Assembly: GCA_900239685.1 (NCBI GenBank) | Contig: OENT01000722.1 | Location: 18,084-82,083, forward strand | Origin: Rotaria macrura | Taxonomy: Eukaryota; Rotifera; Eurotatoria; Philodinida; Philodinidae | Length of the DNA stretch: 64,000 nucleotides | Direction of reading: 5' to 3' | Shown: piece by piece, positions 27,885 to 41,635 of the stretch | Position numbering within the stretch: position 1 is the first letter of the stretch | Layout: every line of letters starts with the position of its first letter | Position numbers and translations under genes: made by a program | Notes under the pieces: model-generated | Told to the model about the DNA's origin: nothing | Seen by the model: only the letters and a program-made list of their open reading frames with translations | Database searches by the model: none

Positions 27885-30800
27885 TCAGACAAGTGTTTCA
27901 GGATTTAACTCGATATTTACATTTCTTTCATGTTCATCAGTCCTTGTCGGAATTTGTTGTTCATTATGAGTGCAATAGCATGTACATTTTTGTTGTTGAC
28001 GACGCATCGTAGCTGCTAATCGTTGATAGGGACATTGTCCATCTTGTATTGTTTCATAAATATGCTGAGAATCCAATTGATAATGTGAATTCAACGGATA
28101 AAATGTTTGACCAGTAGAATTCAAATGACAATGAATTGAACCAGTTGGAAAATGAATCATACGATTATAACCAGTATTCATCGTGCATGATGGTAGAACA
28201 ATTGGACAGAATGTTTTTGGTTCATGTCGATTTTGAATATAAAGAGATTGACTATGATCAAGTTTTTGTTGTCGTTGTAATGTTAAAAACTCATTTGGAT
28301 CCTCATAAGTACCTGTGACTGTTGTTGTGGTTGTTGTTGATGTTGTTTGCTGTTTTTGAGCATCAAGCGATGTGAATACTGGTGTATCACCATATGTTAT
28401 TGATGAACATGATGATGTAGATAAACGTTTCGAACAAAAAAATGGCCGATGTGTATTACTTGTTTTTGAATTAATACTTTCTTTTGATCGTCGCTGTTTC
28501 CAACAAAGAATAATTAAAAGAAGATTTAAAAGAAGAAGTACGATAACAAAAATAATAATTAGTATAAGAATAAATGAAAGAGTATAACGACGTGCTACAA
28601 CATGCAGATGAGTTGAATTAGTTATTGTAATTAATGAATTTAACGGTAGAGGTAGCGGATGAATAATTGATTTTAAAGATGAAGTCGTGAGAAAAGGCGA
28701 TTCAAATGAATTTCGACATGAAATTTTAATGGATTGTTCGCTATGTATCATTAACCAAAAACCTTTTCGTGTAATTACATCATTCGTTTTAAATGTTAAA
28801 TCAACCGATGAATTAAGACTCAATGATGATGTTAATTTATTATTTTGTTCGACTTTTGAATCACAATACGATCGATTTTCTATTTGTAAATAATCACGTG
28901 AGCATAAATTTGTTTCGTCACGTTCTTCAAGATAGAAATCAAGAAATTCAACTATGGATTTAGTCGTCTCAATTTTACACGAGCAATTCAATGAATTATC
29001 ATATTCATTTGGATAATTTGGACTACGAATAAATAGTCGATGATTCATATTTATCGCTGATGTAACCATTAAATCATTATCACAAACAGATAAACTTTGA
29101 CCTTGTAAACATGAATAATCAAGTACCATATAATCACTATATTGACTACCTGAAAAAAAAACAAATAAAAAATTAAACATTGACTTAAGCGTAGAATGAT
29201 GGAATAGTTTTATTTTTTTCTTTTAACCATATGGATATATTATCATGAAATCTAATATTTGATGATCTCGTACACGTACACTTTTCCTAGTAGTTGTAGT
29301 TTCATTGAAACAACAATCGAACAAGACTATGTTAAAAGAATTTTTTGAATGGCAATATAATTATTTTGAAATAAATAACTTCAGAAAAAAATCTTATAAC
29401 GATTGAGATAATTATAAGTTAGAAGCTGGCTCATGAACTAGAATTCATTCTTATTTAACAAGTTTCGACAATTCAACAATCCGTATATGAGCAAGAATGT
29501 TCTATTTTGATGAGATTGATTAAGATTAATAATTACATTTGTTTGTCAGATACTATCAAAGTACATTATGCTTTGAATGTTACGACGACATGTATAAACG
29601 CACAAAATTTCATGTCAGATTATCCAAATTGTTAACAATTCATAGAAATAGATTGAGATCTAGATAAGATAGTTGAACAAATAACGAACGATCAATAGTA
29701 TAGCGATTCACTATGCAATGAGTTCTAGCTTATTTGTTTTTGTCATATATTGAGTGTTAGTTTGAAATACATATCTCTTTGAATTTATCACAATGATTTC
29801 TCTTCACTAATGAACGTACTGAAAAGTACATAGCGTTCATCACTCTTTTTAGAATACATTTTGTACATCTGTACTTGTATTTTTCGAACCAAAACTATCC
29901 TATTCGATAGAAATAGATTTTAATCCAATACAAAAGTTGTGTGACCATCGTTTCTTAATTATTTTATAACGAATGAATGATTAAATAGAGATAAACGAAA
30001 TCGGAGATTTCTCTATCGCGACAAAGAATCAATATTCATTCAGGTAAGAGAAATTTTATGCGGATTAGTGAAGACTTTTCTTTTCTACTTTCTTAAATTC
30101 TACATCAAGGGATCATATTTTAATAACAACACACGCTCGTGTTAGTATCTTTTTTTTAAAGTATAAAAATTAGCTATCATAAATTATCATTTGTATTTTA
30201 TCTTCATCGCGACGATATATTAAAGCAAAAGTAAATGGTAACCTTAACAATGATTAATTATCACTAACATTAATAATAATCCATTGACCGATAGTTTCTA
30301 ACATATTTTTTTCCTAATTACTAAAACTCTATCAGAGGACTCCCAAAGATGTCGTTCGTTCGTTTGTTTATTATGATTGTGTAGAGAAAAATTAATACGA
30401 ATGAAAAATATCAAAGTTCTTTCATTGTCAAACATATGCCTAGAAAATAGAATCAAATTAAAATTTAAGAATTATATCAATGAAAACCAATACCTGACAT
30501 TGATATAAACAAATAAGTTGATATTAATATTGTCGAGATTTTTTATTCATTTATAAAAAAATAATATAAAATGAGAAACATAGTCTAACATCTATCATAG
30601 TTCTTGAACAATCAATCGGTTTCAATTCAAAGTTTAAATGGTATTCGAACAATTATTTTTTTCGTGGACAAAATCAATTATAAACAGATTGCAACTATAC
30701 GCAAAAAAGAAGATTACTAAACTAAGGCAAGTTTTATTTTACAATCTACCCTATAGATATTTTTCATCGATTAACATCATGAGAAAAAACAAATCGACGA

Positions 30801-31555
30801 ATTGATTTGTTATAGTAACATAACATATATTTGTATTTATCTTTCCGAAGAGAAAAAAAAAGCTGCAAATGAAATAATAACAATAATAATACAGAATTTT
30901 CTTTTTATTAGCATTTACAAATCTTCTTCTCTACAATATAATCATGTAAATTTCAAATTCAACTAACATATGATATTATTCTTGTAAATCTAGGCAAGTC
31001 TTTGTAGGTTTTCTCATGATAATATAGCACTTAGTATATATCGATGCAAATTGAACATTTGTACAGCTTAGCAAACAAAAAAAGTGAATATTTTTCTATG
31101 CACTTAACCACGTCTATATACTCTCATTTTAAGAAACAATGAAAAACGGAAGTACTAACGTATAGACCAGAAAACAATGAAAATTAATGAAATCAAAATG
31201 AACGATTGTCCTTCTTTCACTTACATATATGTAAATATTGTGGATTTAAATCAAGATTACAATTTGTAAGTCCATTACATTCCATTCCAATATATGTTGT
31301 ACGTGTTGTACAATCTCCTGGTTGATAGGAGCAAGTCTGTGATGATTTATGTACACCAAACGTTAAATTTCGTACAAGAATAAATCCATTATTTGGACAA
31401 GAAAGTGTAATAGATGTTTTATTCGATGGTAATAATCGTCTGTTATGGTTATTATTATTATTGTTTATTGTACAGCCAGTGACTATTTCACAATGAATTT
31501 GTTTAATTTTATATTGAAATAAGAAAATGCAACAGAAAAATAACCTAACAATCAT
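27885..31555 (-). CDS. Receptor-like membrane protein: SUEL-type lectin domain, CUB domain, one span, tyrosine-motif tail
   Basis: Two exons join in frame: 31555-31225 and 29149-27885 (donor GTAAGTG, acceptor TTTTTTTTCAG), giving about 531 residues. A signal peptide (IVRLFFCCIFLFQ) is followed by a galactose/rhamnose-binding lectin (SUEL) fold: a spaced cysteine pattern through SCPNNGFILV, QTCSYQPGDC, GMECNGLTNC and, across the junction, a terminal DYMVLDYSC. A CUB domain follows (SPNYPNEYDNSLNCSC, DYLQIENRSYC). One membrane span (LILIIIFVIVLLLLNLLLII) leads to a tail of about 200 residues with a T-rich stretch and tyrosine motifs (YEDPNEF, IYETIQD) that could bind SH2 or PTB domains. Likely a cell-surface glycan or protein receptor; the ligand is unknown. 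Confidence 0.85.
29150..31224 (-). other. 2.1 kb intron of the lectin/CUB gene
   Basis: The intron is bounded by strong splice sites and is AT-rich. It holds no reading frame or obvious repeat. It is far longer than the usual 50-70 base introns seen in the ABC transporter gene and could contain regulatory sequence. Confidence 0.75.
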
Positions 31556-31724
31556 CTAGAAAAAAAAAAAAATATATATACATATACAATAACATATTGG
31601 TTGTTTCATGGAAATGTGATGTGCATGACAAAAGTAATTTAATGTAACATGATGATCCTTATCAGAAAGAGTGTTTTCTCACGTACATAGCCTGCTGTGT
31701 GTTGAACATTTGAAAGATGAGATG

Positions 31725-31739
31725 TTCTCTCTCTCTCTC
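31725..31739. repeat. (CT)n microsatellite
   Basis: About seven CT units, 170 bases upstream of the lectin/CUB gene start (on its template side). Confidence 0.8.
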
Positions 31740-32981
31740 CCTACATTGAAATAGAAACAAACTCCGCCTATTTACTTCACACTTGTACATTCAAGATCAG
31801 AGATGAAAGGCACAGAAAAAAAGGTCATTGCAAGCAATATCTTACACATATTTATTCATATCTACTTACTTTTAAATCATCGAAAAGAAAATTGGTTTGT
31901 CCCTCACACACATCTATCATCTATCGTATGCATCCATGTGTTTGTGTGTGTGTGTATGGATGTGGGTACGAAGGTTAACTGGTAATAAGTAATTGCATAT
32001 CTCTCCTACTATCTACATCCGTTCGATAGAAGACTGTAATTTGTGTATACCATATAGAACTATATTCTTTTATCCTGATCTATCATCTCTTTCCTTCAAA
32101 TAATATTATCATCATTATCCATTAACTCATGGCTATAGTTCTGCGAGAGGAAATGCAGAAGATAAAACGAACTGCTGATTGACTCATGACGATTTTCCAG
32201 TTGACCCTCAAGCTACAGATGTGCGGTCAATCATTCCGTTTTTTTTTCATGTTTCTATTCATAATGTTATTCTTTTAGGCTGTACCTCCCGAATGAGTAT
32301 CAAGTAGCAAACGACCATTGTTCCACTGAGAGACGAAGAAAAAAAAAGAAGAATAAAAGATATTGTATGCCGCAGTCCCAGGGCAAATCAATGAAAGAGA
32401 GATAATCAAAATGAAAACAGCGACCTTTATACAATTCATGAATACATGAACATGAATTGCTTAGTAGTATTTATGAGCGATGATATGAGAGAAAGAAAAC
32501 GGCATAATCAATGAAGGAGAAATTTAAAACAAAATATCATCGACACTTTAAAAATAAACAGTTGGATGCCGTGATTGATATAATGATAGTGGCACCAACC
32601 GTACTTACATATCATGAAAAAAAAAGAAAAGCCGTAAAAAAATGAGAACGAGAGATTCTATTTAAGTAGAAAGATCATACATAAATGGGAAACAGCTTTG
32701 ATTAGATATGGACAATGCTGAGAATATCAATTTTTCAACATATTTTTTTCAACTAAGCGGCAATTTCTTTGTGTTAACCCCACGGCACTTTCATATACTC
32801 CAGCTGTGACTTCTTGTCAATGAGATGATAATCATGATTCGCTTTCTTACCTTCACAACATGTCGTCGTTTATCGTTTGACTTGTTCATACATACTGCTG
32901 TGATGATGACGACTGACACATTCTCTTTTTTCTCTCTGCTATTTTCATTTCATTACACTTCTCAAAATTGACCATCGAGAA

Positions 32982-33007
32982 GGAGAGAGAGAGAGCGCGC
33001 GCGAGAG
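32982..33007. repeat. (GA)n(GC)n(GA)n compound microsatellite
   Basis: A run of GA units passes into CGCGCGCG and back to GAGAGA. It is an unusual CpG-dense point in AT-rich DNA. Confidence 0.8.
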
Positions 33008-33179
33008 AACGAGACACAAGAGGAAAAAAATATAAGAGAGAATGACCGAGTGTGTATGTAAAGAATCCCAATCAAGTAAAGAGTGTGTGCAATGTGGGGA
33101 CTTTCGCTTTGCATGTATATAGGAAGATAGTTTATTTGAACAGACGATGTTGTCTCGCGCGAAATATGATCAATTTTCA

Positions 33180-33202
33180 AACACACACACACACACACAC
33201 AT
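33180..33202. repeat. (AC)n microsatellite
   Basis: About eleven uninterrupted AC units. Confidence 0.9.
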
Positions 33203-34639
33203 ACATCTACGATTTAAGCGTTTATCTTTATGCATACAACATACGAATGATGTTGAACAGTAGTGGCATCCATAATTGAGAACAAACGATCATTTTTCTT
33301 TCTTATTCTTCTTCGCAAAAGCGATTACTGTTGTCAGCAGAGAGAACTAATTCGTCTTTGACTAATACTACTTACTTTGTCTAAGCTTTATCTAGTAGTT
33401 GGATTTATTGCATGAATAGTAACTGACGTCATCCTGTCATTTTTTACTTGAATGCCTTACTGTCTTCCCGTTTTTCTTTTTGTCATATCAATGAAGAGGA
33501 AAAAAAGACGGAAGAAGAGATCAAGTTAATCAACAATGCGAAAGAGATATTGATTGAAACATTATCATTTCCTGTACTGAGTGTCTTTAACAAACCTTGA
33601 GGCCATATATGATTATGTGTGAATATTCATCTACATCTGTCTCATGCTCATTTCAGTTTCGTTTCATTCAAACTATGATAACATCTAAACTTTAGTTGTC
33701 TATATTTTCAAATATTGTTCTGGACAATTGATTTGAGCGATGGATACTTTCACTTTCACTCTCTATGTATATATACACATGAAAAAATAATTTGAATAAT
33801 GATAAATTTGCATTGAAATCAACTAACGACGATAAACATCATATATAGACAATAGAGAATGTCTTTTCTAATTTAATAAGTGTGCGCTCCGCCTTCGTCA
33901 TTTTCCTCTTGTGTCTAAATGATGATTGATAAAAAAAACGGGACAGAAACACAGCAGGGATAATTATTGCTATATTCAATGAATATAACTGGCTGGCCAA
34001 CTCATGCTGAAGCAATCGAACGACTATGTCATCTCGTTGATTTAATGAATTTGATTATGTGTTATTCTCTTCTTCTTATGAACACTGCCAAACTTTCGTT
34101 CACTATAGGAATGTAATGCAAAGAGGAAAGAAAGTAGTTATCATGTACATTTTTTTTAGGAACACTTAACTTTTCCAGTTGTTATGGCGTAATCATCACA
34201 ATTCGTAATTTCCGTTTGAACTATTCTCATCCATTGAACTGACCGGACATGACTACATAGAGCACTAACGAACAAGTGAAACTCAGGATAGCTTTTCTTT
34301 TGTCTTTTTATTATTTAACTCACTTTACATATATGAGACAAATACATTGTGTATTTCTTTTGCCTCGGGGTTGAATGAATAGAAGAGCCATAACTAGTCA
34401 ATCTTATAGCCTGGAAACGAAAAATCAATATTTGCACTTTAATGGACTAACGTCAACCTGTGTGATCGATCGTTTGAAGTTATACCGAAAAATGACTAAA
34501 TTTCATTTCCGTTCTTTTTTAATACTTACTTGTCAGTTAGACGTCTTACTGCCATATCAATTTATAGTTATTATATGACAAAGAAAGTATACCACATGCG
34601 TCTGCACTTACAGATTCTAGACAAAGAACAGTATTACGA

Positions 34640-34656
34640 TTGTGTGTGTGTGTGTA
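34640..34656. repeat. (TG)n microsatellite, first of two
   Basis: About eight TG units. A second tract of about seven units lies at 34705-34718. Confidence 0.85.
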
Positions 34657-37600
34657 TTTCTGTAGACGAAGACTAAGGCGCAACATTCCCACGAGAAGTA
34701 AGTCTTGTGTGTGTGTGTTAATGTGATAATCATGTTGCATGTATTCTGCCGAATAAGAAGTAGAAGCAACAGTACGATCCATCACTAGACTACAGAAAAA
34801 AAAGAAGAATTCGATTAAATAAGAACGAATGACGGAAAAGATAGATCGTTTCAAGACAAAATCAATCAATATCTTATTTTGCACTTATTAAACAATTGAT
34901 GATTAGATAGAAGCCGAGATGCATATTCAAGTTGAATGATGCAAATCAAATCTTTGCCTTTTGTTTTACTATTCAATAAAAAGATATAACATCGATGATA
35001 ACGAACAATGTAGTTCATGCGATCCTCTTACAATTCTTAAATATTAACGTAATGTATTTCTATTTTTCTTGTTCACCGACGATGGTGTTATGCATGGCAA
35101 TAATCAATCAAGATGACTGGGAAGAGAAGCATATTAGCTCATCGATTTCGGAATAGACTACTAACGATGATCATTTTTCAAAAAGACCCATACGTCATCA
35201 CAGACATGCAAAGGTATCATTGCTTTGTCGACAAAATCATATTCGAATGAATAGGTCTGAATTCAGATTACTTTCATCATGAGAATACCTCTAAGAAACA
35301 AAATAGTTCATTAAATTATAGCGATTGAAATATTCCCTCAACATAATACGAAAACAGAGTAGTGTGTATATGGAGAGAAGAGGAAGAAGCATTCCATCGA
35401 CAGCGCTGTGTTCATGACTCATTAGGAATTACATGATGCAAAAAGTCTCCATTTAAATGTGATTTATCAATTCGAAAACTTTTTTCTTCTGACCTTAGTC
35501 AACACATGCTACGTTGTCGTACTTTAGAATAATCTGCTAACACTCGAAGTCTGATGTAGTGTGCTCTAGCAAATATTCAATTGTGACGTTAATCTCATGA
35601 AAATTTAGAGATCAAAAGACTAAAGAATTCTTCTATGTGAATACATGTTTTCTTTTTATCGAAGGCATTTATCCTTACTGACTTATGAATGCAATATAAC
35701 ATGAGAGTAAACATCATACTATGGTGTATGATCAAGGTGAACAAATATGAATTATTAAGAGGGACACAATGGTGTGCTTTTTTCTCGCATGCCGTAATTA
35801 TCAATAACTGGATTATATTGTTTTAGAATCTTCGAATATATACGTGTATATAAAATTTGTTTTTTCCTTTGATCGTTTGGAACAAAGTAATCGATTAATG
35901 TTGATATTTTCATTTTTCTGTTCAATTGACTAGAACAAGTAAAATATGTTCTATAAGAATTATATTTTGATTGTAAGAAAAAAAAAGTTCAGTTTGCACG
36001 TTGTTTTGATCAATATTCAATGGTAGTAAATAATTGATAAAGTAATAGTATGTTGCATATATGATGTTGATTACTTTTCATTGTGATCTATTCCATCAAA
36101 ACTGTCGTTCGATCAAAATTAATTTATCCTTTATTCCAAATAAATTTGAAAGTAACGCAAAGATTTCGAGTAATGTAATCATAAGCAAAACACGTATGTT
36201 GACGCTTAACTTTTAATTAAACATGATAAATAATTTTTGATACTCTATTCACTTGGCTCAATAACAAGACACTTGAAATCTGAATATTATATTATCCAAG
36301 ATTAATGTAACCATATGTTCGATTATGATGAAAATATGATGCAGAGCTGAGATATCAATTGATACATGAGACGACATAGGCAAAGTGTTCAAAATACAGA
36401 ATATAATAAAAACAGAAAAATTGCAATGCTCATGAAAATTTCAGTAAAAAGTTTTCCAAAACAATTAAAACAAAGAAACAATAGTAAAAGGTAAATAAAA
36501 AATCAAGAGAGTGCGTTTTGCGTCAGAACTTCTGCCCACTATGTCAAAATTCTTCATGAAATCTTTGAATGATTTCAGGGAGACGATGTAAACTAACACT
36601 GTTTCTGATTAAATAAGTATGAAAGCATATGACTTGTGAGCACTCTAGAGGTAACTGTCTTACTAACTCATATGGCCGAAGAGAAATCTAATCAATCGAG
36701 TGATCCCAGATTTTTATTATGTCGTTTATTGGATTTTTAACTTTCCAACTGGTTGAAACTTTAGCACATATTATAAAAATGTAGATCAGATACGTAATTC
36801 TATTTTGATTGGCTAAATAATACAGAGAGGACTTGTCACCTTTGAATTTCATAGTTCCGAAAGATATGAACTATATAGGTTAGTGAACAGATCATTATAC
36901 GTACTGTTGTATCCTAACTATGTATACAACTACTTAGTTGAAATTCAGTCATTTTACTACTACTAATCATATGAAGAAAATCATCTTGTGTTGCTTCGAT
37001 AAGAGATGTTAGTATTAATTCAGTAGACGAGGCTCAAACTCTTAGAAAAAGTACCTCTACAGGTGCACGTGAATGTCTACAAGTTCCATGAATAAATTCG
37101 ATAAACACACGAAGTGGCACAGTTATGGCATCGTTTTGATTAATTCAGCATTTTGAAATCCTTTTGATCTACAAATATTTATGCAAATAGATTTTCCTTT
37201 GGATTAAGCACCGACTATAGATTGAACTCCATTTTCACTCACAAACATCTCAAATTGTATGACTTCTTCGCCGAATGCTTTATTGTTAAAAGTCGAACTT
37301 TATTCATCCATGGTACGCACTTGCGCATATAGAAATATACTTTCTAGAATAATGCATCTTCGGCGTTACTACTCAGAACGTCGTTTTTTCTTCACAATCT
37401 GTAGTATTACCCACGTAAATTGATTGAAACAGGATATCATGAAAATAAATTGATGCCATGCTTACTTATTTTCGTTTAATATGAAATGCATGTAAATTAT
37501 AACTAATAGTTTTCCTAGATGTCTGTTGATGAATGTTCGTATCTTGCATCTCAAATATGATTTCTTCACTCAAATATTTCGAGCATTTCCATTTACTTCA

Positions 37601-40324
37601 TGGCTTGACCTTGTTGTCAAACAATTCTTATTTAATCCAAAGGTACTCTCATTGGATCTTATTATAATTACATTGTATGCCAACGATGCAGATTTGATGA
37701 TTGTAGCGAGAAATGTTACAAATGATGCTACTTATGACATCTAATTATGCCAATCTAAAAACATTATTTTCGATTCAGTAGTAATTGTACATAAATATTG
37801 TTTCTCGTTGTATTTGTGATATCTTAATAAGGGTGAAAGAACACATGGCCAGAATATTGGTAGCTGAGCTCACGCAAATCTGATATCCTCAATACCTGTA
37901 ACGTTCCATCCGAATATCAGCTTTCTTTTTATTCATGTTACTAATGGACTACTTTCATTTTTATCTTCGTGATACTCGAAAAATGTAGACGTCTACGAAA
38001 AAGATGGACAAGATAAAGACAATCAACTAATATTGTTTAATTTCACAGAATAATAGCAGGAACGTGTTGAATTACATATCAATTGCATATAGAAATTCAT
38101 CGTTTTTCATCGTAACTGAAAATTTGGAGCATATATTGTTGGTGCAAATAATGTTTCATGTGAAACTGAATAAAGAAAAATCATACGAGTTGTTCTAAAT
38201 GAGCGATAGTTTCTTTTTATGATTTAAATCAAATCTGTGTAATACCCTATTGAATTGAACGAACGAAATGATCGGTACTTGATGATGAATACTCAAAGTT
38301 TAATCTTTATGCGTTTCCTAACTAAAAATTGTATTCAAGTCAATTGAGCGATTTGCTTAAAATTTTACCCTTAAATAAAGGATGCGATCATTGTCGTTTC
38401 GACAAAGCTTTATTAATAGTATGACGCTTTTACTCATTGATGCTGTCGAAATATATCAAAAGTGACTCATCGACATGAATCGTAGTTTATAATTATTATT
38501 TATTTATTTTTCTTCTAGTAATACTTGAATGACAAAGTAGCAATAGGTTGTGTTCGGTATAAAGTTAATTTTATTTCTGACTGCATTACGACACTCTTTG
38601 TTTTGAGAAAATCTGATCAAATATCCTACCTGAATATGTTTGACTTATGAGAGCAGAAGGATTTGTATAAAATGGCAAAATGTTTTTTTCTATCATTTGT
38701 ATGTCGTATCTCAGATCTGAATACCTTTGGATTTACTTTATCGACATTCGATTCGAGTGAACTAACAGAAACTTATTACGATCAATTTTTGTTGATCGTT
38801 TTAATATATTCCATATTCGAATAAAATGATTTCATCATGCAGCTATGTTTAAGCTACAGATGCAGTGTCTTTTATCAATAATAAAAATGCAATCATATTG
38901 TACAGATGAATCTTGTGCATTGTACTGCTTTTTTTAAACTGACGTCCATGTATAATTGAAATTGATTTGACGATCAATATTTGAAGGGCTTTCATTTTTA
39001 GCTTTTCTAAAAAAAGGAAATATGTTGAGTAAAGAAAGAAAAATATATCCAAGGCCACTTGAATAATAGTTTTGTTCTGTTTTTAATGTTGATTGAAACT
39101 GAATCGTTTTGAGCTTTGCTTTTTCTATATCGACTTTGATCTCTTTCTATTATATTTAAACTCGTGCATCCTTATCAGCATATAGCAGTAGATTTGGCTA
39201 CCAGGAACGTTTCATATACCAAAGTTTCGAAGATCGAGCGCATCTTAGATTAAACTTTACATTGACATCTTCCGTATTTCAATAGAAACTAATTCAATTG
39301 TGTTGAATACTTAAACTTCCTTAGTATTAAACTAGAAGTTTGTTTCTTTGACTTTCATTCTAATAGAAAAACTTAATACTTCAAGAAGTATCATGCATTT
39401 ATCACTTAGCAGCATAGTCTGTTGTTGGTCATATGCTTATAAAGTATTCATTATCAAGTTTTTCTTACAATTCCTGTCGATTTCTCAATATGTCATGGGT
39501 GAACGTAAGTAAATGAGACATGAAGAAACGCATAAAGAAATTCGTGCAGTGATTGATTAAAACCACCCGTTGTAATGATTTCGTACTTTGTTTCTATTTT
39601 TATACCTAGCATGCAATTTCATGAACAATCAGACGAGAAAATATGAAGGTAACCGGGATAATGATGTAAAGGAAAATCAACATAATAAGAAAAGTCATCA
39701 TGAAAGAGTTTAAACAATTTGAATTCTTCTTGCAACAAGCAACACAAACAGTCAATACTATGTTCAGTTCCAGCAGAAGAAAAGACACAGGAAGATTAGG
39801 ACCGGTTGGTGCAACCAAGAATTACAATTAGTTGATAATGCCCAGGAAAATTAGTGGGGTACGTCACTATTATTTGTACTTGAATTATGCTTGGCAAAAG
39901 TATTAACCGTTCTAAAAGTAGAGGAAGAAAATTACATCCTATTTAATTCCATGCATCTATTGCCATAATTAAGTTTCGTTGTTTTATGGTTGATACGTAT
40001 TTCAAACTAGAATACTTCGCATCAACAATACATCGCTAGCTTGGAGAGTATCTGACGAGGAGCGAAGATAATTTTTTCAATATGTTGTGTTCGTGATATA
40101 TTAACTACTATGATGAAATTTCTTGGATTAGGAACAGTCTTGCTTAAGTGGATCATAGCACACATGATTCATGTTATTAGACAGCTTGGCATGTGTCAAT
40201 GAAAAGAATCTATTGATTTCTGTTAAAAAAAACGACAGAGATGATGGTATTTCTATCCTACGATTTCTTTGTTATATTGTTTCTTCGACAATCATTTGTA
40301 CAAGAATAGATTGAATTTTTATGA

Positions 40325-41635
40325 ATGAAACTGGGCCAATCGTTTTATTTTTTAGTTTTAAACCGCTATCAGCATCATTCATTCATATCAATGTCTTCAT
40401 TTTATATGAAGAGATGTCGTCAACTCATCCTCAGTGCCATCGGATTATATATAGTGAACTTGGGCCTGATTCTTGTAAGAGATCGAATAAATTATCTTCA
40501 CTTTGGAAAAGGAAATAGCAGATGTAAATCTTGGTCAGCTAGTTATTCTGAACATGCTAATTTTACAAGAAACAGTAACTATTTACAAGGTCATCAGCCA
40601 AACAACTTCGTATCGCAGCAGGCACCGATATCAAATTCATGGTCATCATCACTATTAAAAATGACTTCGTTTGATCAAGTAAATCGTGCAGACAAAGTAA
40701 AGCTAAGTATAATGGCAAAATACAGCCAAGAAAATAAGAAATCGACAATATCATGTAAACTAAAGGACATAATATTACATCCTTATCAGAGTAAAATCAA
40801 AGCGACTGCACTAGTATCTTTTCCTCGATCAGGAAATACTTGGACAAGAACTTTGGTCGAAAAATCGACAGGCTACGGAACATCATCGATCTATTGCGAC
40901 ACAAAGCTACATTTATTTCGAGCTGAATGTAATAATTCAAACGTATTTCTTGTCAAAACTCATTCTAATGACACCTACATGGCTAACGTGAAGGAATGCC
41001 GATATTATGACCAATTTATATTTTTGGTTAGAAATCCATTTGATTCAATTTTATCTTATTATGAATATCAAATAAGCAAAGGAAATCATACCGGAAAGTA
41101 TATAACATCAAGAAAATGGAAAGCAACTAACTCTAGAAAGAACACATTTCCATTGTTAACAATTCAAAACGTGACAGATATGGTTTTTGAATATCGTAAA
41201 ACGTATCATCATTGGATGAAAGTTCAAATTCCTCATATTATTATCCGATATGAAGATCTTCGGCGAATGCCGGCGATCATACTACGAAATATCAGACGAT
41301 TTATATTGCCCGTCTCAGTAAAAAATAGTGAAAATGATACGATTGTACAAGATCCTGACCTCTTCTATTATTTCGATTCTCCTTCGCAATTTAATTCGAA
41401 AGAAGAACAAATCGCGCAATATTTCATAGAAGAAAATGAGAGAATTATTTGTGCAGTCAAAGACGATTTATTGAATGTAGACTTCGTTTACAAAAGTAAC
41501 AAGTTTCCATTACTTTATTCACTGAACTTTTATGCGAATACTACCATTAACTTTATTATTGAACAACTCTTAGAACCTCTTTGTTATTTCAAATATAATC
41601 GTCTGTTCAAGAATACACTGAATATATCTTGTTAA
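40325..41635 (+). CDS. Golgi-type sulfotransferase (WSCD-like), type II membrane protein
   Basis: A single exon of 436 codons. A short N-terminal part precedes one hydrophobic segment (LILSAIGLYIVNLGLILV, about residues 34-51), as in Golgi type II enzymes. An internal Met at about residue 23 or 28 could also be the start. After a stem of about 110 residues comes the PAPS-binding 5' loop FPRSGNTWTR (about 165-174), and IFLVRNPFDSILSYYEY near 230 is the 3'-phosphate-binding block. Further down is IIRYEDLRR. These are the two sulfotransferase signatures, and the spacing fits the WSCD group, but the cysteine-rich WSC domain of vertebrate WSCD1/2 is not present. The expected reaction is transfer of sulfate from PAPS to a glycan or protein; the acceptor is unknown. 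Confidence 0.85.
   Translation: MKLGQSFYFLVLNRYQHHSFISMSSFYMKRCRQLILSAIGLYIVNLGLILVRDRINYLHFGKGNSRCKSWSASYSEHANFTRNSNYLQGHQPNNFVSQQAPISNSWSSSLLKMTSFDQVNRADKVKLSIMAKYSQENKKSTISCKLKDIILHPYQSKIKATALVSFPRSGNTWTRTLVEKSTGYGTSSIYCDTKLHLFRAECNNSNVFLVKTHSNDTYMANVKECRYYDQFIFLVRNPFDSILSYYEYQISKGNHTGKYITSRKWKATNSRKNTFPLLTIQNVTDMVFEYRKTYHHWMKVQIPHIIIRYEDLRRMPAIILRNIRRFILPVSVKNSENDTIVQDPDLFYYFDSPSQFNSKEEQIAQYFIEENERIICAVKDDLLNVDFVYKSNKFPLLYSLNFYANTTINFIIEQLLEPLCYFKYNRLFKNTLNISC

Larger units (their letters stand above)
31556..40324. other. Gene-poor 8.8 kb with scattered microsatellites
   Basis: No gene is supported. Distinctive pieces are simple repeats listed separately and a few short open frames. One (37526-37744) ends in protein-like sequence (YANDADLMIVARN) after a possible acceptor TTTTCCTAG. 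Another (39818-39606, minus) is hydrophobic. Neither can be assigned. The region separates two genes pointing away from each other (the lectin/CUB gene on minus and the sulfotransferase on plus), so it contains both promoters. Confidence 0.45.

Noticed and set aside
37526..37744. Possible reverse-transcriptase box (YANDADLM) in a 72-codon frame
   Set aside because: Asn replaces the first catalytic Asp and no other RT block is nearby; probably coincidence or an unidentifiable remnant.
39606..39818. Minus-strand hydrophobic 70-codon frame, perhaps a receptor fragment
   Set aside because: No conserved residues of any receptor class, no splice continuation found.
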